Assembly: GCF_000687475.1 (NCBI RefSeq)
Contig: NC_057321.1
Span: forward strand, 1,550,001-1,614,000
Direction: 5' to 3'
Length of the DNA stretch: 64,000 nucleotides
DNA from: Ustilaginoidea virens
Lineage: Eukaryota; Ascomycota; Sordariomycetes; Hypocreales; Clavicipitaceae
The stretch's first letter is position 1. The number at the start of each line of letters is the position of its first letter. The notes beneath the pieces were generated by a model, which was not told the DNA's origin, made no database searches, and saw only the letters and a list, made by a program, of their open reading frames with translations. Made by a program: the position numbers and the translations under genes. Positions 1-11,932 of the stretch are shown one piece after another.

Positions 1-1497
1 GGGGTCGGCCCACTGGGGGGGTTGTTAGCCCGAGGGAGAAGAAGACGACGAAGACGACGAAGACGACGAAGTCGACGAAGAAGGGTGGAGCAAGGAAAAG
101 CAAGGAGAAGCAAAAAAAAAAAGGAAAAAAAAAAAGATGAAAAAAAAAGAAGCAAAACACAGGAAGAATAGAACGCAGGAAGACTAGAGGGAAAACTAGC
201 AAAAAGCAGGGGGAAATAAAGGGGAAAATATAAAAAAAAGAGGGAAAAAAAACGTAAAAGGGCATAAAGGACATAAAAGACGCAAAAGACGCAAAAGACG
301 CAAAAGACGCAAAAGCAAAAAAAGAGGGACAAAGGGCAAACAAACGCACGCCAACTCACCCATCGACTGTTGAGGATCCCGCTCCAGGCCATGCTCCCCC
401 CCCGCCTCTTGCCCGGCACGTCGCCCACGTTGAGCATGCCCCCCAGCCCGTGGTTGATGTCCTGGCCGTCGGCAAACTCCGGGACAAAGGTGTTCCTGAC
501 CCGGGGGTGGGTGGCCACGTCGCGCATGCGCTCGGCCTGGGCCTCGTCGAGCTGGGGCGCCAGCATGGCCCGCACGGTGTCGTCGGACACGAGGCTGCCG
601 CGCAGGAAGCCGCGCAGCAGGGCGGCGTAGTCGCTGGCGGTGGTGAAGAGGCCGGCGCCGCCCGACTCCATCTCGTGCTCGTGCGGGGTGGGCCAGGCGG
701 CGGGTCGCAGGCGGCCGCTGCGGGTGCGCTCGACGTTCTGGGCGGTGCGCGGCGCCGTCTGCGGGTGCCGCTCGGGCCAGAAGCCCGTGTCGGCGAGGCC
801 CAGCGGCCGCAGGATGTGGTCGCGCACGTGGCGGCTCAGCGGGCCGCCCGTGACGGCCTCGACGACCTGGCCGGCCCAGTCGACGCCGACGCCGTACGCC
901 CAGCCCTGGCCGGGGGCGAAGCGCAGGGGCGTCGAGATCTCCAGCCGGGACCAGTGCATGCGCGACACGTCGCGGCCGGGCGCGGAGCGCGACCAGGCCA
1001 GCAGCACGGGGTCGGCGAACTCGTAGCTGAAGCCCGACGTGTGCGTGAGCAGCTGCCTCATGGTGATGGGGCGCGTGTTGCGCTCGTAGGCGGGGCGGCC
1101 GTCGCGGTCCATGGCGCGCAGGATCCGGGCGTCGCGGAGCTCGGGCACCAGGGGGCGCAGGTCGGCGTCGAGGCTGAGCCGGCCGCGCTGGACGAGCTGC
1201 ATCACGGCGATGGAGGTGACGAGCTTGGTCAGCGAGGCGACCCACGTGAAGGTGTGTTCGGTGAAGGGGGGCGAGTCGACGTCGAGACGCAGGCGGCCAG
1301 ACGACCCGGAGTAGAGGGTGGCTAGATGGACAGGAAACTATCAGAAGCGAAGCAAGAGAATGGATGGACGATGGGGGGGGGGGCGTTGTGGACGTACCAT
1401 CTTTGCTGGTCACGACAAATGCGGCGCCGAGGAGCTTCCCTCTGGTCTCCTCCCCGTGAACGGTGTGCCGTCGGAGAATGTCATCGAGCTTGTTCAT
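1..1497 (-). CDS. LovD-like transesterase / class C beta-lactamase-family serine hydrolase, 3' end cut by window edge
   Basis: Serine acyltransferase/esterase of the beta-lactamase fold, related to lovastatin LovD and EstB-type esterases. Exons on the minus strand are 1497-1398, 1321-360 and 12 to beyond position 1. Splices read AAAGATG|GTACGT...CTAG|CC and CGATGG|GTGAGT...CAG|TGGGCC, and the phase is kept (354 codons before the last exon). Visible motifs are the nucleophile box SLTK (Ser63, Lys66), HTSGF near 127-131, and GWAYGVGVDW with the likely catalytic Tyr176; LovD uses Ser76, Lys79 and Tyr188. The second intron ends just before codons W-A-D-P, which match the family's conserved NSRWW-DP segment, so only the C-terminal tail is missing. 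No signal peptide is seen, so it is probably cytosolic. The natural substrate cannot be read from sequence, and no polyketide synthase lies nearby within the window. Confidence 0.85.
13..359 (-). other. Long repeat-filled intron 2 of the LovD-like gene
   Basis: This 347-bp intron is long for this genome; the others seen here are 66-168 bp. It carries two tandem repeats, AAGACGACG-type units near 36-80 and AAAAGACGC units near 274-316, plus A-rich tracts. Donor GTGAGT at 359 and acceptor CAG at 15-13 both fit consensus, and the joined frame matches the protein family. Confidence 0.75.
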
Positions 1498-2065
1498 TGT
1501 CGAAACCCTCCAGAGATCAGCGGGTGCGTCTGCAAGCCCGGCTGGGCATTACAAGCAGCAAGGCAGAGGGTTGGCACGAGCTTGCCTCTTGCAGACGGAG
1601 CAATGGTGACGAAGCTGAGAATGGGGGGGTTTGGCTGATGCGAATATGCAAAACTTCAGGCGGTTCGCATCGTCCGTGAAAGTACTAGACTTTGGCGTCC
1701 GTCAGCTTGTTGTCGGACCGGGCGTTGCGCAGACCAACCAAGCAGGGGAAGGGGGGGGGGGTTCTAAGGAGCTCACCTTTTTTTTTTTTTTTTTCCCGCC
1801 TGGCGCGTCGCAGCCCCTGTCGCTTTTTATCTTATTCCAGGGCCGTTTTGATTGCCCATGATGCCTGGGTCCGCCTCGGCCCGGGGGAAGAAGAAGAAGA
1901 AGAAGGCAAAAGAGGCCGAGGGCCCCGGGGCCGGTGGGGACGTAAGTCGCAACGTTGGGGGCCAGGAGACGGGAGACGGGAGTCGGGAGTCGGACGCTTG
2001 CTTGCTTGCTTGCTTGCTTGCATGGCATGGCATGGCGTGCGGGGCCGAGCAGCAGTGCAGGGAGC

Positions 2066-2067
<2 letters not shown>

Positions 2068-2118
<51 letters not shown>
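2068..2118. repeat. GTGGTC hexanucleotide tandem repeat
   Basis: About eight head-to-tail copies of GTGGTC, followed by degenerate GCTCGTT units to about 2230. Confidence 0.85.
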
Positions 2119-2472
2119 CTTGTGCTCGTTGCTCGTTGCTCGTGCTCGTTGCTTGTTGCTTGTTTGCTCGTGCTTGTTGCTCGTGCTCGTTGATCGTGCT
2201 CGTGTTGCTTGTGCTTGTGCTCGTTTGCCGGTTGCTCGAGCTCCCCCCTTCCTTGCCCCTGGCAAGCATGGGTCAGGCCGTGGTCGCCCGGCCCAAGTTG
2301 CTGTTTTGGTTCGCCATGCCGGATGCAGGGCGGTTTGAGGTGCTGCAGCTTGATTGGCCGTCGTCCGTGCGCAACTCTGGTACTCTGAGGGAGGGTCGAT
2401 GTTCCCGAGCCCCTGGTGCGGGGAATAGCAGTTGATGCAGACGTTGGGATGGGATCGGCTCATGACAAATGG

Positions 2473-2556
2473 CACGGCATGGCACGGGCATGACACGGCA
2501 TGGCATGGCATGACACGGCATGGCATGGCATGACATGACGGACATGGCATGACATG
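2473..2556. repeat. CATGG / CATGACACGG minisatellite
   Basis: Repeated GGCATGGCATGACAC-type units with a 5-bp sub-period. Confidence 0.8.
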
Positions 2557-2800
2557 ACGTCAGTCGTTTACTTGGAAAAGGACTGGTTGGCGGCCGCTTT
2601 GCTTGCTCGCTCCTGCCCAGGATTGAACTATATCGTCGCACGCCAGTTGCACGCCAGTTGCACGCCAGTCCGGGTTCCACCTGGCGCCGCACCTTCCGCG
2701 GGTGATGCCCCATTGCCGTTGCCCAAGACAAACTTTGCATCGTTTTGCGGCCCTCGATTGGCTCGATAAGATGTGAGGGTCAGGTCTGGTTCCTGCGGGG

Positions 2801-2819
2801 TCTCTCTCTCTCTCTCTCC
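2801..2819 (+). promoter_or_regulatory. CT-dinucleotide tract upstream of the Nudix gene
   Basis: A pure TC run sits 80-98 bp upstream of the chosen ATG at 2899. Pyrimidine tracts in this position are common in fungal core promoters; the promoter role is inference. Confidence 0.4.
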
Positions 2820-2898
2820 AGCCTGGCACCTTCAGCCTGGCAGCATCAGCCAGCTTCGCAGCTTCATGCCGCCAGCCTCACCTCAACCCCCCCCGGCC

Positions 2899-4032
2899 AT
2901 GCTTCAGCAAACGCCAACTGCCCCCGATCCCGCCAGCGTGATGCCTCGCTCGCTGCTGGACCTCGTCGCAAGCGTGGACAAGTGAGTAATAAAAAAAAAA
3001 GAAAAAAAAAAAACAAACGGCTGCCCGCCCGCTTGTTGCCGAAAATCAAAACATGGACACCAAGAACAAAATAAAAAACAAGCGACGTGTCGTAACCCAA
3101 AAGGCTCAACCCTTAGCGTCCCCCCCGACTTCGAATCCAACTGCGCGCCCTTCTACCGCCTTCGTCTGTCGCCGGATCCCCGAACCCATGGCTACGTGCA
3201 CCCCGACACCGTGGCCCGCATGCCGTGGCCGGCCTCCTTCGTCGTCGACCACCCCGGCCGCGCCGTGACGCTCTCCGCCCCCCCCGCCGAGCCGGGCACC
3301 TCCCCGTCCGCCCACGCCAGCGCCGCCTTCCAAGCCGCCGTGGACGCCGCCCTCGAGCGCGGCGCGTTCCCCGCCACGCTCAACGGCATGCACAGCGAGC
3401 ACTTCCTCATCCCGGGCGCCCGCGGCCTTGTCCGCGTCGAGCGCTTCGCCGCGTCGCTGTTCGGAATCGCCACGCGCGGCGCCCACCTGACGTGCTACGT
3501 CCGCGCGGCCCAGCAGCAGCAGCAGCAGCAGCAGCGCCTGGAGGTCTGGGTGGCCCGGCGCGGCCGCCAGCTGCTCACGTACCCGGGCATGCTCGACAGC
3601 ACCGTCGCGGGCGGCGTGCAGGCGCACCATTCGCCGCTCGAGTGCGTCCTCGCCGAGGCCGCCGAGGAGGCGTCCCTGCCGCGCGGCCTCGTCGCCGACG
3701 CGGTCCGCAGCGCCGGCGTCGTCACCCTGGCCAACAGGAGCGCGCGCACCGGCCTGGTCCACTCCGAGGTGCTGTACGTGTACGATCTGGAGCTGGCCCG
3801 GCATGTCGTGCCGCGCCCGCAGGATGGCGAGGTGGACGAGTTTGTGCTCATGGACTGCGACCAGCTGGTGCGGCGCATGCTCGCCGGCGAGTTCAAGCCC
3901 AACGTGTGCCCCGTCATGATTGACTTTCTCATCCGCCACGGGGAGCTGACGCCCGAGGGGGTCAAGGACTACGTGGACCTGTGCGCTCGCCTGAAGAGAC
4001 GGTTGCCTGTTCCCACGACGTCGGACGGGTAG
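2899..4032 (+). CDS. DUF4743-Nudix hydrolase, YJR142W/Tnr3-like (damaged thiamine diphosphate phosphatase)
   Basis: Exons 2899-2981 and 3117-4032 (332 aa). The splice GACAA|GTGAGT...TTAG|CGTCCC keeps frame and joins SVDN-VPPDFES, a typical start for this family. An N-terminal DUF4743-like region (about 1-150, with FYRLRLSPDP and GYVHPDTVARMPWP) precedes a Nudix domain. The Nudix box is the variant AGGVQAHHSPLE followed by AEAAEEASLP, with the metal-binding E-x-x-EE retained. Yeast YJR142W and plant NUDT20/24 of this family hydrolyse oxidised thiamine diphosphate; S. pombe Tnr3 fuses the module to thiamine pyrophosphokinase, which is absent here. A run of eight Gln at about 3510-3533 interrupts the region before the Nudix core. 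In-frame ATGs at 2866 and 2941 are alternative starts. It converges on the BET gene. Confidence 0.85.
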
Positions 4033-5098
4033 ACGGATGTTTGGATGGTTGGATGGTTGGATGTTTGCATGTCTGTCTGTCTGCGTGCCAAAGGCGACGG
4101 GGAGGGATGTCGACTGTAGACTGTAGACTGTAGACTGTAGACTGTAGACTGTAGACTGCTAGACAGGGCAAGACCAAGTAGAAGAATCATTGCTTCGGGC
4201 TCGCATGGTCTTGCGCCTCGCCGTGACCAGCATGTCAGGTAGGCAAAAGATGTACGCTTACGGCATGTTGTACAGATTCCGGTTAGTGCTGCTACATAAA
4301 AGCTATAGACGGCCAGGCCGTCGAGGCCAGCGGCAAGCGGCAAACGGCAAGCTCGCCTTTTCCCGTCCTCGTCCTCGTCCTCGTCCCCGTTCGTCCCGCC
4401 CGCACATCTCCTCTCAAAGGGAAAAAGCGAAAAAAGCAAAGAAAGAAAAAAAAAAAAGAAAAAAAAAAGCCAAGAATCGACTCGAGAGTCGGTTATATGT
4501 CCGCGGTGCGCCCGCGCCCTGCGCTATAAAGCGTCTGCCAAAAAAAAAAAAAAAAAAAAAAAAAAAAGCCGTTTTAAATCGGAAACAGGGCAGATATGAT
4601 TGATAACCCTCGTCCATGGGCAGGCAGTTGGTCGTCCCCCTCGGCCCCCGCCCCCGCGGGGTTGGCATAGACAAACGGGCGGGATGGAGGCAGTGACGAA
4701 CAAGTCTTTGTTGTTGTTCTTGTCCTTGTTGTTGTTGTTGTTGTCGTCGTCGTCACTCTGATCTTTAATCTACGCCACAGCCTTTCCTGGCAGACAAAAG
4801 GGGGGCAACGGAGAGCCGTGCAGCCGCACACCGTTTGCGGCTGGCACAAGTACAAAAATTGCCTCGAGGAGAAGAGAATGAAAAGGCGAAACCCGAGGGG
4901 TAAAAACACAAAAAAAAAAAAAAAGAGAAAACACGGCTTTTTCGTCGTCACCATGGTGGTCATTGTACCAATCAGACGCTGCTGTCCCGATCCCATTCCA
5001 ACGCCAGCTCCATCCAATGACTTCGTTTATTCGTAACCAATACACGCAATTTTTTTTCCGTTCTAGTTCGGGGGATATCGGGGGGGGCGAGGGGCAGC
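4033..5098. other. Intergenic spacer between convergent genes
   Basis: Holds the 3' flanks of the Nudix and BET genes. Visible are GGATGGTT units at 4042-4065, a TAGACTG array, a 28-A run at 4540-4567 and TTGTTG/TCGTCG runs at 4710-4755. No credible gene is seen. Confidence 0.7.
4112..4158. repeat. TAGACTG heptanucleotide tandem repeat
   Basis: Six to seven copies of the 7-bp unit TAGACTG just downstream of the Nudix stop codon. Confidence 0.9.
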
Positions 5099-6668
5099 CT
5101 ACTCCTCTTCCGAGTCCGAGTCGTCGCTCGACTCGGCCCGGGGGGTGGGTGCTTGCGTCACCCCGGTGCCGTGGCCTGGCTCCTTGCCGTCGGAATAGAG
5201 ATTATGCAGCGCCGTCAGCTGGGCGATTCGGTCCTCTTGCTCCTGGGCGCTCATGGGCTTGTTCTTCTTGGGCTTGGCTGCTGTCGATGCTTTCGAGCTT
5301 TGCTTGGCCGGCCGGCTGGGCTCCGACGACGCGGCAGGCGCCGTTTCTCTGGCAAAGCTAGGAATGGTCTTGCGGCAAAGTTCCCAAAGCTTCATGAGGG
5401 CGTCGTTGCTCAGCTGCTCAATGTCCAGCTCGAGCTCGCCGTCGTTGTTCTCCTGTCGGAAGGGGAAGGGGGGTTGTGTCAGTACATGATGACATGAGCC
5501 GTGTTCGACTCTTATAACATGACATGTCGTTGAAGGACCACCCCGGGGGGGGGGGGGGGGGGGGGCGTGCAGGGGAGGTTTAAGGGGGGGAATTGATCAA
5601 ACTTACGTTCTGGCCAGTGTCCTTTTTGATGATTTCTATCGCGCGGTTGAGATGGACATTCTCCAAATCGTTGATTGCGTTGGCAATCTGGTCCTTCTCG
5701 GCTGCGTTGAGACCTCTCTTGGAGCCTGCCTTCTTGGACCCCCCAGACTTCTTTGCTTGGCCGGCTCCTCCCCCCGTGGACTTGCGGCCGCCAGAGCTCG
5801 CCGACTTGGCTTTGCCGCCTTTGCTCGGCTTCTTGGGCTTGTCGCTCTTGGCCTTGGCCCGCGCCGCCTGGGCCTCTTGCGCCTTGCTGATGAGCGTCTT
5901 CTGCACCATGTCGACAATGTTCTTCTGAATGTCAATCAGGCTCTGCGGTGACGAGAGAAGCATGCCGTTCAGCTTCCTAGTCTCCTCGTCGAGCTTCGCC
6001 TGGAGCTCCTCGATTTCCTTGCTGTCCACCACTGCAGACGCCTCGCCTGCGTCGTCGCCCTCGTCGTCGCCCTCGTCATCCTCGTCGTCGCTAGCGTTGG
6101 ATGCCGAGGCGGGCGCGTGGGCCTTGGCGTACTTGGCGAGCCAGGCGTCTTTGCCCTTCATCTGCGCCACGTACAGGTCCTGGAGCCGTTTGGCGGCGAT
6201 CGACACGGGGTTCCCTTGCTCGACCGGGCCGTTGAACCTGAAGCAGTTGTCGAAAATGAGCCTGACGGTCTTGTCGAGCTCCTTGATGCTGGAAATCTCG
6301 CCCCCGTGCAGCATGCGAGACACCTTGTTCAGGTCCATGGGCTTCTTGATGATGGAGTAGTAGTCGGGCACGTTAAGCGCTTCGGCATCCACAGGGTTCA
6401 GGAACCACTGGTTCGACGCAAGGTGCTTGGCGGACATGATTTCCGCAACAACCTCCTCGGCAAACTGAAGCTCGGGCTTGAGCTTCTTGCGAGACGGCTT
6501 GGTGGAGTAGTCAATGTCCTTTGACTTGGGCGCTCGAACAGTTCGCTTCGGCCGGTCTCCCTCGGTCGCTGTGGAGCTGCGACGATCCGCGGGCTGGTCT
6601 TGGGATGGCGCGGCTTTGCGCGACGTCGAGTCTGGAGCAGCAGAAGCAGCAGCAGAAGCAGCAGCAGA

Positions 6669-6713
<45 letters not shown>

Positions 6714-8289
6714 GCTCGTTGGCGTTGCTTTCGTTGTCGTCGTCGTGGTTGTCGCTGCTGGCCCCACAGACTGTCGGCGAGCAGCGGCAGCGGCAGAGGC
6801 CGCGGCATCGGCGTTGGCAACGGCGCGAGACTCGCGGACCGGCTTGGCCTTGGGGGCGGCTTTGGGCTTGACTGGCTCCTCGGATGGGATGGAGAGAATC
6901 TCTTCCCAGACCGACTTGACGGCCGCGGCTGCTGATCCGGTAACGTCGTGCAGCGGACCGTTGAAGTCGAGGGCATTTTCAAAAATGAGGCCGAGGTCCT
7001 TGCGGAACTCGCCGTAGGTGTTGTACGGGCCGCTGAGGTCGCGAAGACCACGCTCGAGCTCGGCAAGGTCCATGGGCTTGACCACCTTGGCGATGTAGCT
7101 GTCCCACAGATGCGGCCACAGCTTCTGGACCGAGTCTTTGAAGCTGGCGCCGGCCTTTGTCTTCTTGACCCGCCCAATCGCCTTGCGCATCTCTCGACGT
7201 TGGAACGGGGAAATGGGCCGCTTGTTCGTTTCCTCGTCTGACCAGTTGCAGAGCTTGCTTAGCGTCGACGAGCTCAGGCCAGGCGTCTCGGTTGCGGACA
7301 CAATCACCTCGCCATGCGCATCAGCAGGCACGTCGGACGTCGCGGGGAGCGACGGCGCAGCCTGGTCTTCTTCTTCCTTGGGTTCAGTCCGAGCTCTCTT
7401 GGCGGCGGGCTCCTCAGCTGCATCGTGTTCTCGCTCACGCGCGATTTTCGCGGTTGACGCATCAGCCATGGGAACGTCACCAGTGGCGTCGGCCGGTGAG
7501 CTCCCTTTGTCGGTGGTATCAATAGCGAGCTGCGACATGTTAGCCGGGCCCAGATCCACCTCTGATGTAGATGAGCCGACTGCGTCTTGCGACACGATTG
7601 CGGAGGAGTCCTCGGCGGCGGAGGCTTTGGCGGGCTCGGATTTCTCAGGATGCGAATCGGCCATGACTGTGTCTTGCGCCGCCGCGTCATCAACCTTTGT
7701 AGGTTCGGGATGCGCAGGCGAGTCATTCATCGGAACGTCGTCGGCTTGACTTTTCTTCGTCTCCTCTGCGTCCCGTGCCGCCTGCTGTGATTCCTCGACA
7801 CGTCCTGGTGAGACGGCCGGTTTGGCCGGGATGGACGTCGCAGCAACGGCCGGCTTGCGTTCATCCTCAGGCTTGCATGACGGCGGCGTTGGCTGGTCTG
7901 CGGGTGCGGCGGCGTCCGCAGCCTCGGCATGATCCTTTGACGGGTCGCTGCTGTTATTCCCGTTCACCAACGGCTTCTTGGTGTCGGCAACGGTCTGCTC
8001 CGTGGGACAATCTAGCTGCTTCTCCATTCCATCTGCCGCCGACTGTGCCTCGGAAACGTCTTGAGGAGCATCATCGACATGGCTTTTCAAGCAAAAGCGC
8101 AGTCAGTAACCAAGACTTGGGGGCTCAGCGCCCGTCTTGTGGGCAAACCTTGGGCGACGGAAAGTTATCGAGGGTCACTCACCCATTCAGCTCCGTCTTC
8201 TTCTCGGTTGGATCCTTGGGCGTCACCGAATCGCGAGGTTTTGCGTCCAGAACGGTGGCGCCTGGGCCAGACGTGTCCATTGTCGTCAT
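5099..8289 (-). CDS. BDF1: BET-family double-bromodomain protein, BDF1-like
   Basis: Reader of acetylated histone H4 that couples chromatin to TFIID and transcription. Exons 8289-8183, 8082-5607 and 5452-5099 give 978 aa. Splices are AATGG|GTGAGT...AAAAG|CCATG and CAGAAC|GTAAGT...GACAG|GAGAAC. Layout: an acidic, Ala/Glu/Pro-rich disordered N terminus (1-320); bromodomain 1 (about 340-430, NALDFNGP with the acetyl-lysine Asn); an Ala/Ser spacer with imperfect AAAS repeats (about 490-525); bromodomain 2 (about 570-680, PDYYSIIKKPMDL and NCFRFNGP); an acidic linker; a coiled coil; a Lys-rich segment; and an ET domain (about 825-895) split by intron 2. It ends in an acidic DSDSEEE tail. The order BD1-BD2-ET is diagnostic of BET proteins. 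The second ATG at 8280 is an alternative start. Confidence 0.93.
5545..5565. repeat. 21-G homopolymer inside BET intron 2
   Basis: A run of 21 G on the plus strand, or 21 C in the transcript, within the 154-bp intron 5606-5453. Confidence 0.85.
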
Positions 8290-10933
8290 TCGTGGTGACT
8301 GCGCGCAAAAATCGTCCAAGTGTACAACTCAGCAGCTCAGTTGCGACATTCAATCAATGCTATGTCTGATATTGCAGGCAGAATGAACTGCGCCTAGAAG
8401 TTCCCCCGGCGAAAATCAACTGGTAAGAACCTTGCAAAGGCGGTAATAAGATGGTGTCGTGGAAAGGTATGGGTCGGTGGTTGTGGATGCGGCAGCCTAG
8501 GAGCTGGGGAAGCGTTCAATCTTCTTTTTTTTTTTTTGTCGTGCGCAGATTGGCGGAGAGCAAGCGAAACCGTGACAGCAGGGCAAAGTGGCGAGACGGC
8601 GAAGGGCACGGGAGAATCTGATGCCAAGCTGAGGTGGATGTGATGGGTGGACAGAGACGAGGCAACTGTCGACGGTCGGCAACGACGCGCGGCGCAAATA
8701 ACCAACGGCAAAATGGGGGTCGCGACGGACGACGGACTTGTTGGGGGGGAGGGGGTTGTGAAGGTTGCGCTGGCGCGATTGGCAATCAAGACGCGGCGAA
8801 AGGTCTGGAGAAAGGCTCTGGCGAAAGGCTCTGGCGAGAAGATGGAGCAGAGAAAGAGGAGGAAAAGGAGTAGTACAGAGTACAGCTGGAGACGAAGAAG
8901 TAGAGGAAGGCGGGAGAAGGCGGAAATGTAAAGAAGAAAGGCAGAAAAGAAGGGGTGAAAAGGGGCGACAGATGCGCAACTTGGTCCGGCTTTCTTTTCT
9001 TTTTTTCTTGTTTTTCTCGCTCTTAATTTCGGTTTGGAAGTCTGACGGGAAGGTCAGCCAAGGTGGTTGGTCGCGACTGAAGCAGCGCGGTGCGCGGTGA
9101 GGTGCGGTGCGGTGCGGTGCGGTGCGGTGCGGTGCGGCGCGGCGCAGTTGCAGCTGCGTGCAGGAGGCGGGAAGGGAATGGCGATGCGAGGGCAGACGAG
9201 AATGATAAGAATGCAAGTTTGCTAAAAGGGGGGGGGGAGACGAGTACGCGAGTACGCCCCAGGCACAGTGGAAGAGGGCAGGCGACGGCGGGCGGGCGAG
9301 CGAGCTCCAAGTACCCGGCAGGTATCTCTGTCTGAGTCAGCAGCGCGGGTCGCGGAAGCCAGAGGGAGGGGAGGGGCGCGCAGAAAAAGAGAGGGCGCGG
9401 GGGGGAGGGGGGGGGCGTCGGTGAGGAAAAGCGCGTGCATGTCCATGACATTGGGCCGGTCGGAGGCGCGCAGGTATTTATGAGAGAAAAGGGCAAACCT
9501 GGCGGCGACGTTGATTTGTGACTAACGGGGCGCGAGGAGATGGCTGGAACCGGAGAAATGTACCTTTGGGGGGAGCACCAGCCACGCGCAGCCACGGCGG
9601 AGAGGGCTCCCCACTTGGGGGAAGGGGGGGGGTAATTTGAGGAATTTTTTAGGCGGGGAGGAAGGGGGGGGGGAAGCTGCACGCGAAATGGCTGGACAAG
9701 AAACTTGCGCCTCTTTTTTTTGGTTTTTTGAGTTTGGGTTTTAAGTCGGGCATTTCGAGCCGAGTCGAGTCTGGCATCTTGGCTCTTGACTTGGCCTCCT
9801 TAGATGGCGTGGCGCTGTCGCTGGAGGTGGGAGTTGTTTTTTTTTTTTTTTTTTTCATCTTGGCGGACGCAAGCAAGCAAGTCCCCAGCACGCAGCAGCA
9901 AAAAAAAGAAAAAAAAAAGATTAATAAAAAAAAGAGGGAAAAAACGACAAGAGAACGAAAGACAGAAATAAGAGAGCAGTTCCATTGCTTCCGCGGCGCA
10001 GCGTCGAAAGGGGTCATGCAAACGTCAGCCTCGCCCACCCGCCAGCAGAGAGAGCGAACCCACCCTCCAGAGTCCACGGGCATCGTTTGTAGGCATCGTT
10101 GTACCGGGGCGTGCGGTCCACGCGCCTTGTGGCGCACGAGCTCCGGATGCCCATCCTCCCAGCTGCGCTTTGATACCCTCGATCCCTGACGCGACAGGCG
10201 ACCGCCCGCTCCAAGGCGGACGCTAGCCGTCGTCGACGTCGAGCTGGCAGCCGCGGACAGAACGCCGCGATAAAACGGCACGCTTGGTGGTGGGGGAGGG
10301 GGGCGCGCTGAACCCTCTTGCGCTGCCGGCTCGCGAGGGCGGGACGTGCTGGCACACGAAGCCTGGGAAAAAAAAAACGCGACTGGGAAAAAAAAAAAAA
10401 AAAACTTGAAAAAGGAAATGCACATCGCGGGAGTTCACGTGACGTGCTGTGTGGATTTCCGTCAGGCTTATCGTCTTATCAGATTAGGTCCACAGTGGGG
10501 CGATTGGCAAGGAAAAGAAAAATAGCGGAGGAATAGGAAAAAAAAAAAAGACAAATAGGGAAAGAAAAAAAAAAAAAGAAAAAGAAAAAGAAAAGAAAAG
10601 GCGCCGTCCTCAAGTTTCGACGGGTGAACTTTCAACCACGCGATTAACTTGGGGTCCTGAATGTCCCCCTTGACATCATTCTCCCTGAGCACGTAGCCAT
10701 CATCTCTGCCAAGCCTGCTTGCTCGATTTTTTTTTTGGCAACGTTTCTTGTTTGCAATTATACTCGGCCTGGTGACTCTTGCATGGTGGCGGGTTTTGCA
10801 ATTCTCCTCTCGTCCCGGGGCACATCCTGCCCATTCTCACCAGACCGCATCTCCTCAACACCCGCAACCTGCTCCTCGAACGCGTCGTCCTGCCTCCCCC
10901 CCCCTTCCCCCAAAACGCAATCCCGTCCCCCCA
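8290..10933. other. Shared 5' region between divergent BET and Utp12-domain genes
   Basis: A 2.6-kb spacer. The BET side is strongly purine-rich on the plus strand (8640-9000), i.e. pyrimidine-rich in the BET transcript sense. It holds a GGTGC array at 9100-9145 and A/T runs at 8524-8536, 9838-9855, 10370-10404 and 10538-10600. Open frames of up to 258 codons here are compositionally biased and look spurious. Confidence 0.65.
9100..9145. repeat. GGTGC pentanucleotide tandem repeat
   Basis: Eight or so GGTGC copies decaying to GGCGC. Confidence 0.85.
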
Positions 10934-11888
10934 ATGCCCGTTCCCGCGTCGACAAAAAGAAAGGCGCCGGGTAAGCTGGCCGCCCCGGTCGTCAAGCCGA
11001 GCGCCAAACTGCCGGCCAGGAGCACCATCGACGAGAGCCGAACCTTCGTGGCCGGCACGGACGCCCACCCAGGCCCGCAGCAGATGCACTCGGGCGAGGT
11101 CGTCTCCGACCCCGACAGCGACGACGACGACGGCTCGTCGTCCGAGCACCCTCCGGACGAGAAGAAGCAGACCAACGGTGCTGCCGAGGCGGCGTCTCCC
11201 GGGGCCCCGGCAGCCCGCGTCAACGGCAAGCACAGCAGGGACGGCGCCGGCGAAGGAGGGCGAGAAGAAGGGCAAGAAGACGGAGACACCTCGCCGTCGT
11301 TTGGGGAACTCCTCCGGGGCAGCGAGGCCATCGACGTGCCCGCTCTGCTGCAGCAAGCCGCGCGCGAGCAGCACGCCGCGGCGCAACCTGCCCCCAGCCG
11401 CGCTGTCGCGCCGCCGTCTCTGCAGTCACTCGCGACCGTCCTGACCCAGGCTCTCAAGACGGACGACACGGAGCTCCTCGAGTCGTGCCTGCAAACGCAG
11501 GACCTGGTGACCATCCAAAACACCGTGGAGAGGATAGACAGCTCGCTGGCCGGCAACCTCCTCGCCAAGCTGGCCGCCCGGCTGCACCGCCGGCCCGGCC
11601 GCGCGGGCGCCCTCATGGTATGGGTGCAGTGGACCATCGTGTCCCACGGCGGGGTGCTGGCATCGCAGCCCAAGGTGGTGCTCAGCCTGCACGAACTGCA
11701 AAAGGTGCTGGCCGAGCGGGCCAGGGGGCTCCACAGCCTGCTGGCCCTCCAGGGCAAGCTCGACCTGTGGAAAAGCCAGATGGACCTGCGGCGCAAGATG
11801 CGCCAGAGCTCGGGGCTCCTGCGCCAAGGGGGGGACACGGCTGACCTCGACGACCGCGGCGGCGACGGGGGCGACAAAGACAACGGCG

Positions 11889-11932
<44 letters not shown>

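Larger units (their letters stand above)
1498..2898. other. Intergenic low-complexity spacer
   Basis: No credible gene is seen between two divergent genes. The stretch holds a (CTTG)n run near 1997-2020, a GTGGTC hexamer array, a CATGG/CATGACACGG array and a CT-dinucleotide tract. Open frames across it, up to 282 codons, encode only repeat-derived peptides. Confidence 0.7.

Noticed and set aside
1702..2550. 282-codon minus-strand open frame
   Set aside because: It is His/Asp/Ala-rich translation of GTGGTC and CATGG arrays, with no domain and no start context.
8394..9216. Minus-strand frames of up to 239 codons upstream of the BET gene
   Set aside because: Biased Pro/Ser/Arg composition from a polypyrimidine region and a GGTGC array. 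More likely promoter and 5' UTR.
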